Under the pieces are notes generated by a model. That model saw only the letters and a list, made by a program, of their open reading frames with translations. It did no database searches and was not told the DNA's origin. A DNA stretch of 64,000 nt, from positions 1-64,000 of the forward strand of contig JNDT01001970.1 of NCBI GenBank assembly GCA_000697055.1, written 5' to 3'. Positions 1-11,837 of this stretch are shown here, piece after piece; position 1 is the stretch's first letter, and every line of letters starts with the position of its first letter. The position numbers and the translations under genes were made by a program. This DNA comes from Saksenaea vasiformis B4078 (taxonomy: Eukaryota > Mucoromycota > Mucoromycetes > Mucorales > Saksenaeaceae).

Positions 1-283
1 TCTTGCATACAGCTTCTAACGCGTAATGCTGTTAATAGTGTCTACTTACTCACATGTGACATCAACTGTTCCAGTTCAAAACACGGAAGATGGCACGTTG
101 GACTTCGCGTCACAGAAGACAGTCTTGGAACAGAGAATGCAAAACTTCCTGCAAGAGTTCCAAATCTGTGAAGGATGCTCGCCTGAAAAGTTTCTGGATA
201 TAAAGAAGTATTTTGATGCTATGGAGTATGCTTGGAGCAAAGAAGAAGTGTCTCCCAATACGAATTTGTCAACCCAAAAATAA
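1..283 (+). CDS. 3' end of a SWIM zinc-finger (MULE-transposase-like) family gene, cut by the window edge
   Basis: This is about 87% identical, with one short indel, to the last intron and last exon of the SWIM-finger gene at 30159-30831. The window opens inside the last intron; the acceptor is most likely at 73-74 (ccag) and the last exon runs 75-283, ending in TAA. The exon encodes an acidic/helical tail of about 69 residues containing EDGTLDF and a QKTVLEQRM helix. The SWIM domain itself lies off the left edge. The acceptor site differs from the second copy by a short indel but keeps the same phase, so this copy may still be functional. Similarity between the copies stops at the stop codon. 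VPS53 starts only 105 bp downstream. Family assignment comes from the second copy and is moderately sure. Confidence 0.6.
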
Positions 284-387
284 TCGCACAAGAGCCGGAC
301 CGTGACTACGTTATGGCTGATCGAAACCTTTACTGCAACTGCTGTGGTCCCCTTCGGGTCGCAACTGTCTCTGAATACGCAGATCTC

Positions 388-3300
388 ATGAATGGCAGCA
401 ACAATCCACTCATTGCAGAGGCTATTCAGTTGTCGCCTCGCCTTGAAAGCAAAGTCCTTAGCATCCTTGATGTAAAAAATCCGCTCGATTCACCTGATTT
501 CAATGCGACCGAGTATATCAATCGTTTATTTCCCAATGGCAAGTAGTTCACTATGAATATGGCAGATATTGATGAATACAAATAAAGAACAATCCCTTGC
601 GTCTGTTGATACCATACTTAAAAAAATTTGGAAAAAGACAGACGAGATGGGTTGGGAAGCAGAGCATTTGACCAACAAGCAATCAGAATTACGAAGTAAT
701 GGGACTGAAGAATTACAAAAAGCTCAAGATGCCATCAAAGTAAAGGGAAAAGTCTACAAATATGTTGCAAAAAAAATAACGCGCTTTTAAGGATCTTTTC
801 CAAAAAATCCAAGATATTAAAATTAAAGCAACACAATCGGAGGCAATGGTACAGGATATCACACAAGATGTCAAGTCGCTTGATTATGCAAAGCGTCACT
901 TGACTCATTCCGTTACGGTGTTAAAACGACTGCAGATGCTGGGTACGTTGATAATGAACAAGAGGGAAGTGAGATGTAACACGAGTCTATTGTAGTAACT
1001 GCTGTTGATCAACTGGAAACTATGTCACAGAACAGACAATATGAGGAAAGCGCTCGATTACTGCAGGTGAAAATAAAAGAAGATATCGTGTTCATTATTA
1101 AAATCCCTGGTGCAGGCAGTGATGCAATTAATGCAGCATTTCCAATCTTACAAAAGTGTGCCTCAAGTAGCTCAGCTTGCTGAACGAATTGCACAATTGC
1201 AGAAACATCTGGAAACTTGTGTTCTGAAGGAGTTTGAGCAAGGGTAAGCTTTCGATCATGACACTCATAGATGCTGATACTACTTGGAAGTTTTAAAGCA
1301 GATGGCAAATTGGTTGTTCAACCACGACTGTTGCACGACGTCTGCCTTGTTGCCTCAGTACTGGGAGATGGAACTAAGTAAGATGCGAAGTATAGATTTA
1401 GCAAGAGATGATGAACACTTTTGATACAGGGAAAAAATCATAAAACGCTATGTTGACGTCCAACTCGCAAGCTACAGACAGATATTTCAACCATCAGAAG
1501 AGGTACGGAGTGTAGTACATGATAGCGCTATTTTCTTAGGGTTTTATACATAGGTGTCTCAGCTGGATAATATTGCTCGACGCTATGCTTTCCTGAAACG
1601 TTTGCTCAAAACGTGTGATGACGAACACAGCGACGTTTTTCCAGTTGCATGGTGCTCGACAGGACGCATCTGTGAACAATTTTGTAATGATGTAAAGTAA
1701 GGATATAGATGAATCAAACAGTGGTATGAACGCTGCAATAGGACGGATTTGGATCGCATTTTGGCGGGTGTACAACAACCCGATGTCAAGGAATTGTTAA
1801 AAGCTTTGCAGCTTACCATCGAATTTGAAGCACAATTAACTAAGAGATACGAAAAATATGTAAGTAGTTATAAATACTACTATGAAGGTGCTAACTGAGG
1901 TCGATAAAGTTCAAACAAGATGGCGAACGGCGTGTGCCGATGTTCCACTTTAACAAAGCCATATCCGCTAGTTTCCAGCCGTATCTTTGGGTATATATTG
2001 AAGCACAAGACCGGTAACGCATCGTATATTATTATTGAGCTATGCAGAACTAATTCTTGAAAAAAGTACATTGGCCAGTATGATCGAGTCTTACGTTGTA
2101 TCTGACAAAACGGCTGAAGACGACGGTACCATGGTGGTACTTCCATCTAGCACTGATCTTTTCTACTACTATCGCGAAACCTTGACGCAATGCGCCAAAT
2201 TTTCGACGGGAAAGGCTTTCTGGGATTTATGTCAACTATTCGCAAAACACCTGTGCTCATATTGCAGTAAAGCCTTGCTTGGAGGGCTCCCACAGTAAGT
2301 TTCATGGAAATCTGTTATTATAGGCTCAAAGCTTACTTGGGATAAGGAACGAAAAGAAACAGATGACAGTTGACCAATTTCGATTTGCAAGTCTAGCGTT
2401 GAATACTGCCGACTACTGCTGTATGACAACATCTCAGGTGCGTAGCATGGAAATGGAAGCAAGGAAGTAATAGTGGATTTTTATAAAGTTGGAAGACAAA
2501 CTGAAAAAAAGGATTGATGAAGAGTACACAGAAAAGGTGGATATGCAGAACGCCAGAGATGCATTCATGAGGTAACGATTCATTCCTGCGATTTGATATT
2601 AACGAATCAATGGTTACCAAGTGCGGTATCTACATGCGTTGATGCTATTGTAAAAGGCCTGGATATATGTTGCGATACGCCGATGCAACAAATGACGCGC
2701 TTGCCATGGGGAACCATGGACACTGTTGGTGATCAGTCCGAATATGTCAATCAGCTACAGGAAGTTGTTAACCGATACGTTGCCATCATCGGAAAGACGA
2801 TTGCGAATAAACGCTATTTCAGGACATTTAGCGATCGTTTTGTAGAGTAAGCCAACAAAGGAATACGAGATGCTTTGTTTCTTATTGAGCTTTGAAGTAT
2901 GTTCCTCGCGAAATATTTATTGTATATTTTCAAGTGCAAGCCGATTTCCGAAATTGGCGCTGAGCAAGTATGTTGTAACATAGCAAATAGCTCTTGCTAA
3001 TCGACATCTCAGATGCTTCTGGATACACATGCTATCAAAACATTGTTATTGGAAATACCTTCCATGGGTGCAGAGGAACAAGTGAATATACCAACATCGT
3101 AAGTAATTGTGTCATGTATGCTGGGCAGGTGAACTGAGCGTTCGGACACAGATACAGCAATCTCGTCAATCGAGGGATTTCTAAAGCAGAAACGATTCTT
3201 AAGACCGTCATGACGCCGTCGGATCCTGCAGAAGGCTATGTTGAGAGTTATCTTTTCCTAATCGCTGATAAACACACTGGAAATTTCACTCGCCTATTGG

Positions 3301-3701
3301 ATCTCAAGGTAATATATTTTGCATCGTTTACATAGGTGTGTAACTATTAGTAGGGCATGAAAAAACCTGACCAAGCACCTCTGATTGAAATTTTCCAACG
3401 ACGAGTGACACAAGATAGTAATCTGAAAGAAAATTCCAATATTCTTCCACCCGAGCAAACCAGTCTCCCAGCAACCAACTTACCCAGTGCCATCACGACA
3501 TCTCTATCTACAATTGCTACATCTGCTACTAATTTCAACCCCAATACGCTCCAGCAATTCGGTCGAAACACTCTATCCCCTACGCAAGATTCACCCACCA
3601 GTAGTAGTAGAGGTCGACTCAATGAAAACTTCCGGAAACTCGTTATGACCGGCATGGCGTTCCGCAAGGATCTACAAGAACGCAGAGAGGGTAATACTTA
3701 G
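388..3701 (+). CDS. VPS53: VPS53, GARP/EARP tethering complex subunit
   Basis: Vps53 is a core subunit of the GARP complex (with Vps51, Vps52 and Vps54), which tethers endosome-derived vesicles at the trans-Golgi. Eighteen exons were joined by hand: 388-538, 588-739, 792-942, 996-1066, 1116-1243, 1291-1377, 1430-1502, 1554-1696, 1742-1859, 1910-2013, 2067-2294, 2332-2437, 2489-2571, 2622-2846, 2898-2967, 3013-3098, 3152-3308, 3354-3701. They sum to 2481 nt, giving 826 aa, the usual family length. Family hallmarks are NPLDSPDFNATEYINRLFPN followed by EQSLASVD at the N-terminus, a coiled coil with SLDYAKRHLTHS, the DNIARRYAFLKRLL segment, and IFKCKPISEIGAEQ near the C-terminus. The last exon adds a long Ser/Thr/Asn-rich tail. 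Intron 1 (539-587) has a GC-AG donor (gcaagt), required to keep the frame. The start at 388 is the nearest in-frame Met before the conserved block; a Met at 313 is possible. The gene lies just 3' of a SWIM-family gene. Confidence 0.95.
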
Positions 3702-4651
3702 AAGCATATTATCACACGAATGAAAATAATACCAAAACATTGATGCTTACTCTGCATGTATCACAATGAGAATAAGTTGCATTGCATGGGCGGTGAGAAG
3801 ACGCAAATACATATCATCCGCGTTGATAGAGCGGACGTAGAGCTCTTCTTCAAAATACATAAGGACTTTTTGACCCCAAAAGGGAGCCTCTACTGCGGCA
3901 GATCTAAACGACAGATATAGTACTCTGGGGATGAAGTTGGGGCCCTTAATATTGTATGTGGCCGCTGTTGGCGTGTCCCCATCAGCTCCCCCTAATAAGA
4001 ACAACGATTTTACCATAGAGTATTGATTGATATGGGGCTTCAATCTTCGTCTCACAGTCGCAAAGAATCACTATGTCGAATCAGCGACAAACGCTGCTTT
4101 TCTGGGAGTACGAAGCGGAAGTTCGCTGCACCGATGAAGGCAACAGTCAACAAATAAAAAACAGACGGAGAAAGTTAGAGATCATCTCAGCGAGACACTA
4201 CTCATATCGTACGCCTAAATTCCGACAATCATCTTCGTAATGGACAGATTAGTCCTTCACGTGGTACAAGAAATTCGAAGGTGTTCAAACAACGCAAAAG
4301 AACGAGAAGATCCAAGAGGTCAAGAGACAAAGAAGCAGCAACACACGCACACTATATCAGAATACCAGAACAGCTCATGCATGTTGTATCTCCGGGATGG
4401 TGATAGCAACGTCTTTAAGCGTTCTTGCACGTTATTCACATGTTCGGAAGACCTGAATTTCCGGAGAGCGAATACGGCTGAATCCCACAAATTTAGTTCG
4501 TCTGAGCGAGCGCCATCAATAAGCCACGGAGACATTTGACTGGTTGATGTGCATGAAATTTTGTTACATTTTATCCGCTTACTCAATCATCTTTTGCTTT
4601 TTAAACTCGCCGCGTTCAATTACCTTGTTGTCGCCTTCTTCCCCACAAATT
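3702..4651. other. Intergenic between VPS53 and the acyl-CoA ligase; two weak small ORFs
   Basis: On the minus strand, an open frame at 3747-4016 could encode 89 aa starting at MVKSLFLLGG; its product matches no family I recognise. On the plus strand, 4074-4220 could encode about 50 aa. Neither has clear coding character. The last 300 bp presumably hold the promoter and 5' leader of the ligase gene, but no clear TATA box is seen. Confidence 0.4.
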
Positions 4652-6645
4652 ATGGTGATACAATCTTTATTCCCGTCCGTCGAGCTGCCCAAGACAGGAC
4701 TTACTCAGTTTCTCTTTTCCAACAAATACGGCACTCCTGATCATAAAGAAGTCTTAATTGACGCTGTTACCGGAAAATCACTTACTTATGGACAACTGAA
4801 AGATAATGTATTACGCTTTGCAGCTGGGCTGCAGGACATTATCGGATTTCAGAAGGGCGATATCCTCGCTTTATATTCCCCAAACCAGGTATGCTGGTAG
4901 CCGAGTCTCTGTCTTTCCCTCTGATAGCTTGTATAGTACGACTATTGTGTTCCTATGTTGGGTGCTTTGACAGTGGGCGGAGCCATCACACCAGCAAACC
5001 CGGCTTACACTGCCAGCGAACTCATTTATCAGCTTTCTGAAACGAAGGCAAAGATACTCATTGCCCATGAGTCTAATATTGAGAGTGCCCTAGAAGCTGC
5101 GAAATCCGTGGATTTGCCGTTGTCACGAGTATTTGTGTTTGGAGACAAGGCTGTCCGAGGCGCTCGACCCTACAGTGATCTTTTAGTTCAGCGACGCGCT
5201 GTTCCAGTGGAGTATACTTACGAAGAGGCAAAGGAAACAGTTGCCTACCTTTGCTTTTCTTCGGGTACTACAGGTCGCAGCAAAGGCGTCATGACAACGC
5301 AAGTAAATTACGCGCATAACATGCATATTAAGCTCTGTCTATAGTCACGCAAATATCACTGCCAACCTGACGCAGTACATGTCTGCAGAGGGCAATCTCT
5401 TGAATCCATCGCGTGATCGCTTCCTTGGTGTGCTCCCTTTCTTCCATATCTTTGGGTTAGTAGTGGTACTACATTATTCGATATATTCAGGCACTCCACT
5501 GTATGTGATACCTCGCTTTGATCTTGTCCTCTTTTTGGAAACTATCCAAAAATACAAGATCACTCATTCGTGCTTGGTCCCACCAATTATCTTGCTGCTC
5601 GCGAAACACCCACTTGTGTCAAAATACGATTTATCGTCTTTCCAGACTGTTATTTCCGGCGCAGCACCACTTGGTGCTGAACTGGCTCAAGAAGCTAAAG
5701 CCCGATTGCCAAAAGCGGTTTTCAAACAAGGTTATGGACTTACCGAGACATCCCCTGTCGTCTTAATGGAAATAACAGATCGCACTGTACCAGGTAGGGA
5801 GAGTCGGAGATAGTCGCAGATCTGAAAGAATATGCCCTGGCTTTAAGGCTCGACAGGATATTTATTACCCAATACCGTGGTTAAGCTTGTCAATGAACAT
5901 GGCAAAGGTAACACAGAAAACATAAAGTATCATCGTCAGGTTCCAGTGACTAATACTTGATGAATACGTTTCACAGAGGTTGGCGTGAACGAGATTGGTG
6001 AACTTTGGGTTAAAGGACCGCAAATCATGAAGGCAAGTCTCGTTTCTGCAGGAAAATACCAATAACGTGCTTTGAAACAGGGTTACATCAACAACCCGGA
6101 AGCTACTGCCGATTGTATTGATGAAGAAGGGTATTTTCACACAGGCGATATTGTGAAATTCGACCAGAATGGCTGTTTCTTCGTTGTGGATCGAATCAAG
6201 GAACTAATCAAATACAAGGGTTTCCAGGTAAAGAAATAAACAAATACAAAAGTACAATCTCAGCTTATCATTTTCTATCGAAAAAAGGTCCCACCGGCAG
6301 AATTGGAGGCATTATTGGTAGGTTTCTGTGGTTTCGATAAAAAAACACTTACGCATTTCAAAGTTGACATCTCCTCTCGTGGCTGACTGTGCTGTAATTG
6401 GTGTTCACGATGAAGCACAAGCAACAGAGATTCCACGAGGTTATATTGTCCTGAAACCCGATGTTGAACGGTCCGAGGAGACAACAGCTGCGTTGTACAA
6501 GTTCGTAGCTGATAGAGTAGTGCATTACAAGCGTTTGCGCAGCATTGTCTTCGTCGATGAAATCCCAAAGAGTCCTTCTGGAAAGATCCTTCGTCGGGTG
6601 TTGCGTGATAGTGCCAAGAATGAAAAGATTAAGGCGAAATTGTAG
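4652..6645 (+). CDS. 4-coumarate:CoA ligase-like / long-chain acyl-CoA synthetase, peroxisomal
   Basis: This ANL-superfamily enzyme activates a carboxylic acid to acyl-AMP and then to acyl-CoA. Eight exons (4652-4888, 4937-5298, 5345-5793, 5848-5907, 5977-6032, 6081-6227, 6288-6317, 6364-6645) sum to 1623 nt, giving 540 aa, typical for 4CL-type enzymes. Visible motifs are the AMP-binding P-loop [15 protein letters not shown], the A5 motif [11 protein letters not shown], the hinge region [15 protein letters not shown] followed by [14 protein letters not shown], and the C-terminal catalytic lysine context [10 protein letters not shown]. The protein ends in AKL, a PTS1-type peroxisomal targeting tripeptide, so a role in peroxisomal fatty-acid or aromatic-acid activation is likely. 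Two introns (5299-5344 and 6033-6080) use GC-AG splice sites, and one exon is only 30 nt (6288-6317). The exact substrate cannot be read from the sequence. Confidence 0.93.
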
Positions 6646-7175
6646 AATTAGCATACCTTTTGTTTGATAAAGACCGCATTGTTTTTATTCTATCCATGGA
6701 TTTCGTCAGTTGATGATGAATTGCATCGTTTTCAATGATTTGAGCAACATCAAACTTTAATCCAGCGTCTGTGGGCCGTCTGCGGGCAATCTCTTACACC
6801 GTTTATTGAATGGATTTTTGCGCTACTCTGTAAATTTTGCGTCCATCAAGTGCCAGGTTGGCGCTAAGGGAGGGATGAAATATGCGATAAAATAATACTC
6901 TACTTACATCAACCTGGTCCCCAGATGGACGCAAAATTTATTCGAGCAGCATAAAAATTCACTCACTGTTAGTAAATGGAAGATCATCTAGGCGCGAACT
7001 ATTCTTTGGATTTATCCAGCGCGTGCACCAGAAACCACGAGCTGTGTACGTTTTGCCCGGAATTGCGTCTTTCCGGTGTAATTCCGGTGCTCTCGAAAGT
7101 CCGCCATCAGCTTAAATTTATGGTTCCACTCCGTCCATGTGTTTACCTTCTTATCTTTTCTTCTAACGAACAGCA
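6646..7175. other. Intergenic between the ligase and RPS4, with a hairpin MITE
   Basis: Holds the ligase 3' region, the inverted-repeat element at about 6816-6952 (listed separately), and the RPS4 promoter and leader. The leader just before the RPS4 ATG is pyrimidine-rich, as is common for ribosomal protein genes. No other gene is seen. Confidence 0.6.
6816..6952. mobile_element. MITE-like hairpin element, copy 1
   Basis: The two ends form imperfect inverted repeats of about 35-40 nt. The left arm contains AATTTTGCGTCCATC followed by CCAGGTTG, and the right arm carries the reverse complement (CAACCTGG ... GATGGACGCAAAATTT). The outer ends read GCGCTACTC and GAGCAGC. A second copy with the same arms and the same internal GCGCT and ACTTACAT words sits at about 41928-42089. 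The conserved tail after the right arm (GTTAGTAAATGGAAG) is also shared, so the mobile unit may extend beyond the hairpin. No coding capacity. No clear target-site duplication could be fixed. Confidence 0.65.
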
Positions 7176-8361
7176 ATGGTATGTTGAAGCGTTTGTGAAA
7201 ACACAACACGTATGTTAATCCATCCATCCATCCACTATAGGCTCGCGGACCTAAGAAACACATGAAGCGCTTGGCCGCTCCTAAGCACTGGATGCTTGAC
7301 AAGCTTTTGGGTACGTAATCCTTGCCATTTTTCTTTTGGGGTTAGAAGATACGTGATAGAAGTGATCGTGTGTGTATGTGTGATGAACAAAAACAACCAA
7401 ATAGTCAAGCTCAACAATCCGAAGTTGATAATGACGAGCTGTTAATATTTACCTGACATTCAACCAATGACGAGAATTTGGCGACATGGAGTAGCGGTTT
7501 CTTTGAACAAATACTAATGTTTATGATGCCGTATAGGTAACTACGCCCCTAAGCCCAGCTCCGGTCCTCACAAGACCCGTGAGTGCTTGCCTTTGATTGT
7601 CTTCTTGCGTAACCGCCTGAAGTACGCTCTCAACGGCCGTGAAGTTCAGTCGATCTTGATGCAGCGTTTGGTCAAGGTTGACGGTAAGGTCCGCACCGAC
7701 AGCACCTTCCCTGCTGGTTTCATGGGTAAGTGAGAAAAAAAATAAATTGTGTGGGGACAAAGATGATTGATGGCGAGAGCTTTGACGAATCCCGGATGCT
7801 TTTTTTTCTTCCCTTTGACTTGATGGCTTAACAGACGTTATTACCATTGAGAAAACGGGTGAAAACTTCCGTCTCGTCTATGACATTAAAGGTCGCTTCG
7901 CCATCCATCGCATCACCGAGGAGGAGGCCAAGTACAAGCTTTGCAAGATCAAGAAGGTCTTGATTGGCGCCAAGGGTATCCCTTACGTTGTCACCCACGA
8001 TGGTCGCACCATCCGTTATCCCGATCCTTTGATCAAGGTGAACGACACCGTCCGCTTCGATCTCGAGAACAACAAGATCATTGATTTCGTTAAGTTCGAC
8101 GCTGGTAACGTCGTCATGGTTACTGGTGGTCGCTCCATCGGTCGTGTTGGCACCATTGTTCACCGTGAGCGCCACATTGGTGGTTTCGAGATTGTCCACA
8201 TCAAGGATTCTCTTGATCGCGTCTTCGCCACCCGTATCTCCAACGTTTTCGTCATTGGCCAAGGCACCAAGCCCTGGATCTCTCTTCCTAAGGGTAAGGG
8301 TATTAAGTTGACCATTGCTGAGGAGCGTGATCGCCGCAGAGCTGCTGCTGCCGCTCACTAA
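7176..8361 (+). CDS. RPS4: 40S ribosomal protein S4 (eS4)
   Basis: Structural protein of the small ribosomal subunit. Four exons: 7176-7178 (only the ATG), 7241-7310, 7537-7725 and 7835-8361, totalling 789 nt for 262 aa, matching the 261-263 aa family length. The protein opens [20 protein letters not shown], contains the S4-like RNA-binding segment and the KOW-type region with [17 protein letters not shown], and ends in a short alanine-rich tail. The first intron splits the gene directly after the start codon, a recurrent arrangement in fungal ribosomal protein genes, where it often supports expression. Codon choice is strongly biased toward C-ending codons (GCC, AAG, ATC), unlike its neighbours, which fits high expression. 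An AATAAA polyadenylation motif lies at 8377-8382. Confidence 0.98.
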
Positions 8362-8376
8362 TTAGTGCGCTGTATC

Positions 8377-8382
8377 AATAAA
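8377..8382 (+). terminator. Putative polyadenylation signal of RPS4
   Basis: An AATAAA hexamer lies 16 nt after the RPS4 stop codon and is followed by an A-run and then T-rich sequence. Confidence 0.45.
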
Positions 8383-8897
8383 AAAAACATTGCTATGTTT
8401 TGTTTCCTGTATATTCCGAAAGAGTTTATGTTTTTTTTTATTTGTCTGTGATTGAATCGTGTCTGTAATCTCTATCTTCCCAAAACTTTTGAGCGCAGAA
8501 ACATTGTACCGGGAATATCCTTTAATCTGAGTCGCCAACAGTGGTTCCTTTTTTTTCGATGCTTTCTAGTGTTCTTCTTTATTATGCTGTAACTCTTCTG
8601 CGTCACATCATATGTTTTTGCCTAGACCATGGAAACAAATAGTGGATGTTCTGCTTGTATACAGCTTTTTATAACATCTGGTGGTAATTTTACAGAAATC
8701 ACTTTGCTGAATCTCTTTCAACGTGTCGTTTTATCGCAAGCACTCTTCACATCAATTTATCTGCAATCCCTTGCCACAATAGGACAGCAAACCGAAAAAA
8801 GAGCTCTTATTTTTTTATAAATAAGACGGAATCTGCCCCAGCCGGGTGCGGCTGCAACGGAACGAGCGAAGCGAAGTGGGGGAAGGGTTAGTTAAGA

Positions 8898-9160
8898 TTT
8901 GTATACCATGTTTTCCCATGCTGCATTCATGCCAGAGATAGAGTTACTTTGTCCTATTAAGAGGGATGATGACCCTTTTTTTCTTCCGGTTTGCCGTCGT
9001 TGGTACATCCCGGTAAGGATTTCAATCCTTTACGGACAGCAGAATCCACAAGCTATAGTTATCTTCGGATTAAGTAAACTGGCATTCGAATATCATTCCG
9101 TTTGCCAATTATGAATTTTTTTTGTGCCGCTCGAATAAAGGCTGCTTCCGCCGAAGAAAT
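8898..9160 (+). repeat. Dispersed repeat, copy 1 (inverted partner at 22728-23070)
   Basis: Reading this segment in reverse complement gives, in order, the same words as 22728-23070: CGGCGGAAGCA, TTTATTCGAGCGGCA, CATAATTGGCAAA, GAATGCCAGTTTA, a block around ATCCTTACC, and ACAAAGTAACTCTATCTCTGG followed by GCATGAATGCA and GGGAAAACAT. The end TTTATTCGAGCGGCATAAA resembles the right arm of the hairpin MITEs, so the families may be related. This copy is about 80 nt shorter than its partner because of an internal difference. Confidence 0.7.
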
Positions 9161-11778
9161 TTTCATGTAAGTATAAACAACGCATACTCAGACTGTTTTT
9201 AACGCCAAATTGGCTCTTCGTGGATGCATAAGTCATTGGAGTAGCGTATAAAAACCAATAAGCAGTAAAGTAATTAACATGCCCCTCGCTGGCTACCGGA
9301 TTTTGATGATTCTTGTTTTAGAGCGTATAAATCGCTTACTATCCGAAGAGTGATGAATTGCGGGCTGTGCAAAATAATAAACCGTTGTTTGTTTATTTAT
9401 TTTTCTCGGTGGTTTGATAGTTTCCGTCAATCACTCGTATCTTGCTGTAAAGTTTATTTTGTCTATTTCAAAAGGATAACTCTCAACTGAAGCGCAAAAT
9501 GTATGAAACGTGATTCATCTTAAGACGAGTAAGGTCGTCCTTTCAATTGTTCTCCCGTTAAGCGAAGAATGACTTCTTGCATGTCATTGTCTGCCGATCG
9601 AATGTCTACATTTTTAAAGTTCCTCTATCATTCTTTAGAGCAGGCTCAGCAAAACTTAAATTTAGATTCATAGCAGACGCATACGCAATTCGCAATCGCG
9701 GCCTTTTTACGTGCCCACAAGCTGGCGCGAAGTTGAGAAATTTTGTTACCATAATTCTTGGCGAAGTATTGCTTACCTGCCTGAGCGTTCTTTCTGGTGT
9801 CTTTTTTTGTTTTCGCCGCATGCCTCAGACTTAAGGACTTATTGAACTGCCGATCTTGTTACATCCCGATGTTGAACAATACTAACCTCTCTGGGTAAAT
9901 CCTAAAATCGGTCCCGTTCCTGAGAATAGCCAAAAGACGGTTTCGGAGAGGATGACCATCACTTTGTGCCAGTAAGGAAACAAATGCGATCTGGTCACGC
10001 AACAGAGCGATAAAGAGAGCGCGAGACGCAGAAGAAAAGAAAGAGAGAGAAAAAAAAGGAAAGAGCAGCATACGCTGGCTCGTAACTTACACAGACAGAT
10101 GTTTCTTACAATCTTTCACAGAGGAACTGTCTAGCATGCAGCAGAGAATTCATCAAAACGTTAAGGCATCGGAAGTAGCAAGACGTACCAACAGCCCTTT
10201 GGATTAATTTAAGGCCATCTGGCACCGATTGGCGACTTTTGTAGACATCTTGTACCCGTGATCCAATAAAATACAAGTACACGCGTTCTAACCATGGCAC
10301 GCGCATGTGATGTACCCGAAAAAAGAAAATGTCGTTCCTTACTCCCAAGAGAGTAAGTGCAACCTATTGGGTTGTTTGCTTCAAAATGGGTGAGAGACCA
10401 GTGCTTCGGAAAGACAATGATGAGAAAAAAGTAGTCTTGTCGATCCTCGCTTGTGCCGCGGTCCCGGCATGCCTCAGACACTTCACAATAGCCTCTTGAC
10501 TTCGCAACAGTAGCCCAATGAGTAAAACAAAACGGATAATCAAAGTAATACACATGGGACATTTTGGTTGCGTGACTCATACTCTACTTCAGCCCTGCCA
10601 AGTAAAATTCGATGTTGAAGAATGTTACGATTGTAAAAAGCAGGTGACCTTGCGGCATACGTACCGTTCGTTATGTAGACCGTTACAACATCATACCTGA
10701 TAACAACCGAATTTTTCAGGGGGAAGAACGCATTAATCGCAGATAGACGTTTAGAAAAAAACGATGTCCTTTTGCATGTAGAAAACGTATCTATGACATC
10801 TGAAGGATGTTCGGAGACGCCGCGTTGTACCACACACACGCGTATAGTCAAAGCGTGCCTACCCATCGAGTTGGTTCTGGGGAAACTAATAGTTTTTGTG
10901 CAACGTTCAAGGATTTTTGATACAATACCGATTTGTTGGATGAAGTCATTTGGATGCACAAGTTATAGTGCTTGCATGCCTCAATGAATATTGCAGCAAG
11001 GACAGGCAATGTGAGTGCCTAATCTATGTTGACTCTCCCATGCTACGGAGGCAAAAGAAAAAGGAAAACGGCATAGGACAATTCAGTACAACAGTTCACA
11101 AACGACGGTGTGGTTGGTAGTATACGTTGCCCGTAATATAATTCGTTGAACCATGTGTAGGTACTCTTCACAAGCGTTTATTGTCAAAATGGTGTGTTGT
11201 CTTTGTTTGATCCTTTTTTCACCTCCGTGTTTTTCCAAGCTGCTGGCAGAAATAAAAACTGTTTTCTACATAAGACGCTCCTCTTTTTTTTTTAATCTAT
11301 ATATCGAAATCTTCATCTACCTTTTGCAAACTAAGAGTCGCATGTGATGACCCTCTCAGATGATCCCATCCGAAAAATGACATGCTTTTATTATTCATTT
11401 TTGATTTTGAATCACGGAAACACTGGCATTTTCAGGTGACACTGTAAAGACGTGGAATAGTGATACTCTATTCAACCAAAGAAAAAAAGGGTTCTCCTTA
11501 ACTGAAAACAGGGATATTAAACCAAGGGACAAGGGGATAATTAACAAATAGTACAGCAACATATCTCTCTGTGATCTTCTCATGTAGCTCATTACACATA
11601 TTCATACGTACGATTCTCTCTCCATCTTTTCTTTCAGTTGTTTTCTTAGCCCATGTTACACGTTCTACTGTTCTATTGTCGATCATCACACATCTAATCG
11701 CAGATATTTTTTGTCATACATACACCCATACACATATACACACACACGCACGCACCTACATACGCACATTACGCACAG

Positions 11779-11808
<30 letters not shown>
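11779..11808. repeat. (CA)n microsatellite
   Basis: A near-perfect run of CA dinucleotides, preceded by a longer degenerate CA/CG/TA-rich tract from about 11725, directly upstream of the start codon at 11838. It probably lies in the promoter or 5' leader of that gene. Confidence 0.8.
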
Positions 11809-11812
<4 letters not shown>

Positions 11813-11837
11813 AACAAAAAGAGAGTTCATCGTATTA

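Larger units (their letters stand above)
8383..11837. other. Gene-poor intergenic region between RPS4 and the KRE6-like gene
   Basis: No convincing gene in about 3.4 kb. It contains a copy of a dispersed repeat (8898-9160, listed separately). A minus-strand open frame around 9660-9850 encodes a very basic peptide (contains GKQYFAKNYGNKISQLRAS), which could be a decayed exon of a mobile-element gene, but support is weak. A long (CA)n tract lies at about 11779-11808 just before the next gene. Confidence 0.5.

Noticed and set aside
7828..8358. Minus-strand open frame of 176 codons opposite RPS4
   Set aside because: Shadow caused by the strong codon bias of the ribosomal protein gene.
8820..8885. 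G/C-rich patch that at first looked like a tRNA or structured RNA
   Set aside because: No cloverleaf, no A/B box pair and no GGTTCGANNCC element; a similar patch near 42150 also fails.
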